A stretch of 6,910 nucleotides of DNA, taken from assembly GCA_009838385.1 (NCBI GenBank), contig VXRS01000066.1:1-6910 (forward strand), read 5' to 3'. This document shows positions 5,361-6,910 of the stretch, one piece after another. The notes beneath the pieces were generated by a model, which made no database searches, was not told the origin of the DNA, and worked only from the letters and a program-made list of their open reading frames with translations. Source of the DNA: Dehalococcoidia bacterium. GTDB lineage: Bacteria; Chloroflexota; Dehalococcoidia; Tepidiformales; Tepidiformaceae. The number at the start of each line of letters is the position of its first letter. The stretch's first letter is position 1. Both the position numbers and the translations under genes were made by a program.

Positions 5361-6778
5361 GTGCGAGTCCCCAGCGGAAGCGCCCGCGCTGCCGCTGCCG
5401 CGGCCCGCTCGAAGCTCGCGAACACGGGGATGCGCCGCTCCGCGAACTTCAACCGCACCTCCGCCACGAACGCCTCCTCGTGTGCGGGGTGCATCACCAT
5501 CAGGAACGGCTTCGCCGAGCGCTCGATGTGACTCGCCAGTGTGTCGACCAGGTCCTCGACGCGCTCGGGGTGGTTCTTCCACTGCCGTGCTCCGAACATC
5601 GCGGACTGCTCCATCACGAGCGCATCGACGCTCTCGTCGGCGTCGAGGATGCCGAGGATGCGCTCCAGCGTTTCCCGCTTCCCCTGCACCGTGCCCGCCA
5701 TGTCGAGCGGGTTCTGGAAGCTCCCGCCGATGATGTTGAAGAAGCTCGACAGCTCCTCGTACGACTGTTCGCTCAGCCGCCCCACTTCGAACCCCTGCCC
5801 CACGAACGCGTCCGTGATGGAGACGGACTGCCCACCGGTCATCGCCATCAACGCCATGCGTTTGCCTGTCGAGGGCTTGGCGTCGAGCAGCACCTTCACC
5901 CCGTCGACCGTCTCGTCGAGGCTGTTCGTCGAAATCGCCCCGCACTGCCGCATGATTCCCTGCCAGACCGCGTGCGGCGAGGCCAGCGAGCCCGTGTGCG
6001 ACATGGTCGCCCGCGCCCCCGCGTCCGTCTGGCCGCCCTTCCACACCACCACCGGCTTGCGCGCCGTCGCCGCCCGAAGCGCCTGCACGAAGCGAGGACC
6101 GTCCTTCACGCCCTCCACGTACATCGCGATGACCTCGGTTTCCGGATCTTCGGTCAGGTATTCGAGGTAGTCGCTGATGTCGAGCACGATTGCGTTGCCG
6201 AAACTGGCGCAACGGCTCAGGTGCATCCCGTTCGCGCCCATCACCAGGCTGAACATGATGCTGTGCGTCCCCGACTGCGAGACGAACCCGACCCGCCCGT
6301 CATCCGCCACCGGCACGTCCGGGTTGAACCGCACGCCAACGCGGGGCAGGTACAGCCCCATGCAGTTCGGCCCCACGACGTTGAAGTTCGCCTCGCGCGC
6401 CATCTCCGTGAGCTGCGCCTGCAGGCTCACGCCCAGCTCCTCGCCCGTCTCCGCGAAGCCCGAGGTGAAGAACGCCGCGCCTCCCACGTCCGCCTCGATC
6501 AGGTCCTTCATCACGTACGGCGAGACGTGCCGGGGCACCGCCACGAGCGCGTAGTCGACCGGGTCCGGGATGTCCGTGAGCGCGCGGAAATTCTCGATGC
6601 CCAGCTCTTCGATGCCCGGAATCTCTTTCTCGTCGATCTGGACCGAGTAGAGGTTGCCGCCCCGGTCCTTGAAGGGCTGGTTGTTCCGCAGCCACATGTA
6701 GTTCGGACCCTTGTCGCCGATGATGGCGACGGTCTTCGGGTTGAACATGCGGTCGAGCGGGTGTCCCGGTACCGACAT
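5357..6778 (-). CDS. ADP-forming acyl-CoA (acetate-CoA) synthetase, alpha (CoA-binding/ligase) subunit
   Basis: This 473-residue protein belongs to the NDP-forming acyl-CoA synthetase superfamily (succinyl-CoA synthetase and ACD type). It interconverts acyl-CoA + ADP + Pi with acid + CoA + ATP. A CoA-binding Rossmann domain starts at FNPKTVAIIG (12-21) and contains GPNCMG (136-141). A first ligase domain carries SQSG (167-170) and E222 in MYVEG. SHTGS (260-264) holds H261, the expected phospho-His that shuttles phosphate to the beta subunit. A second succinyl-CoA-ligase-like domain follows (TGGQSV 314-319, NPLDM 356-360). The region after the first Gly of the Rossmann loop is GDKGPNYMW rather than the common GAS-type loop. 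The C-terminus has an Ala-rich helix. The ATG is supported by GGAGG 6 nt upstream and lies 1 nt after the ATP-grasp gene stop, so the subunits are co-translated. The acyl substrate is unknown; acetate, propionate or branched and aryl acids are all possible. Confidence 0.9.
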   Translation of the reverse strand: MSVPGHPLDRMFNPKTVAIIGDKGPNYMWLRNNQPFKDRGGNLYSVQIDEKEIPGIEELGIENFRALTDIPDPVDYALVAVPRHVSPYVMKDLIEADVGGAAFFTSGFAETGEELGVSLQAQLTEMAREANFNVVGPNCMGLYLPRVGVRFNPDVPVADDGRVGFVSQSGTHSIMFSLVMGANGMHLSRCASFGNAIVLDISDYLEYLTEDPETEVIAMYVEGVKDGPRFVQALRAATARKPVVVWKGGQTDAGARATMSHTGSLASPHAVWQGIMRQCGAISTNSLDETVDGVKVLLDAKPSTGKRMALMAMTGGQSVSITDAFVGQGFEVGRLSEQSYEELSSFFNIIGGSFQNPLDMAGTVQGKRETLERILGILDADESVDALVMEQSAMFGARQWKNHPERVEDLVDTLASHIERSAKPFLMVMHPAHEEAFVAEVRLKFAERRIPVFASFERAAAAAARALPLGTRT

Positions 6779-6779
6779 C

Positions 6780-6910
6780 TCAGGCCTCCGCCAGCACGAT
6801 GCGCGCGTCCACCGCGATTGCGCCTTCAGGTGAGGCGATAACCGGGTTCAGGTCGAGCTCCGCCACCTCCGGGTGCTCCGCCGCGAACACCGACACGCGG
6901 TCGAGCATCG
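6780..6910 (-). CDS. ADP-forming acyl-CoA synthetase, beta (ATP-grasp) subunit, C-terminal end (partial)
   Basis: The minus strand has an open frame entering at the right edge and ending with TGA at 6782-6780. The 42 residues read VAELDLNPVIASPEGAIAVD (16-35 of the fragment), then ARIVLAEA and the stop. The E-L-D-x-N-P motif and the following AVDAR are the hallmark end of the ATP-grasp domain in ADP-forming acyl-CoA synthetases and succinyl-CoA synthetase beta chains. It is the expected partner of the alpha subunit that begins 1 nt later. Only the last part is visible, so total length and any additional domain are unknown. Confidence 0.85.
   Translation of the reverse strand, partial: MLDRVSVFAAEHPEVAELDLNPVIASPEGAIAVDARIVLAEA
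6785..6789 (-). promoter_or_regulatory. Shine-Dalgarno sequence of the synthetase alpha subunit, inside the beta gene
   Basis: Reading leftward, GGAGG lies 6 nt before the ATG at 6778, within the last codons of the ATP-grasp gene. Together with the arrangement TGA-g-ATG it supports coupled translation of the two subunits. Confidence 0.75.

Noticed and set aside
5345..6841. 498-codon open frame on the plus strand
   Set aside because: It is antisense to the synthetase alpha subunit and runs into the beta subunit. The product is Arg/His/Val-rich without motifs, so it is a high-GC shadow.

Overview
This is a high-GC bacterial chromosome segment. Third codon positions are dominated by C and G, and long spurious ORFs lie antisense to the real genes. 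Six or more genes are packed with 1-50 nt gaps, apart from one 147-nt divergent regulatory region. No rRNA, tRNA, CRISPR array, insertion sequence or phage gene is visible. The taxon cannot be fixed from the sequence. The mix of leaderless-type gene starts, a double-domain CaiB/BaiF CoA-transferase and an ADP-forming acyl-CoA synthetase would suit a high-GC Chloroflexota (Dehalococcoidia-like) or an actinobacterium; this is inference only.

Layout. Positions 1-455 (minus) hold the N-terminal half of a ZnuA-type zinc-binding lipoprotein. It is cut by the window edge inside its His/Asp/Glu-rich loop, which is built from three copies of an 18-bp repeat. Positions 456-602 are a divergent control region: a good znuA promoter, an inverted repeat (496-514) placed between and over its -35/-10 elements like a repressor operator, a second perfect palindrome (477-493), and a separate promoter firing right. 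Positions 603-1016 (plus) encode a Fur-family metalloregulator, probably Zur because of its neighbour. Positions 1059-3488 encode an 809-residue tandem class III CoA-transferase whose first half has lost the catalytic Asp while the second half keeps it. Positions 3536-4747 encode a 4Fe-4S RlmD/TrmA-family rRNA uracil-C5 methyltransferase, followed after 1 nt by a Maf-family nucleotide pyrophosphatase (4749-5360). On the minus strand, the 3' end of an ATP-grasp beta subunit (6780-6910) is followed after 1 nt by the alpha (CoA-ligase) subunit (5357-6778) of an ADP-forming acyl-CoA synthetase. Its stop codon overlaps the maf stop in a shared CTAG.

How the genes work together. The znuA/Fur pair reads as a self-contained zinc uptake and sensing unit. 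The tandem CoA-transferase and the ADP-forming acyl-CoA synthetase both handle acyl-CoA thioesters and may share substrates, but they are on opposite strands and no direct link is shown. RlmD and Maf are housekeeping functions and appear translationally coupled. Three plus-strand genes (603, 1059, 3536) have no Shine-Dalgarno sequence but carry a TANNNT hexamer 6-7 nt before the start codon, which suggests leaderless mRNAs. The two minus-strand starts (znuA, synthetase alpha) have clear Shine-Dalgarno sequences.

Most of the window is ordinary. The points most worth a second look are the catalytic asymmetry of the CoA-transferase, the two adjacent palindromes in the znuA promoter, and the repeated leaderless-start architecture.
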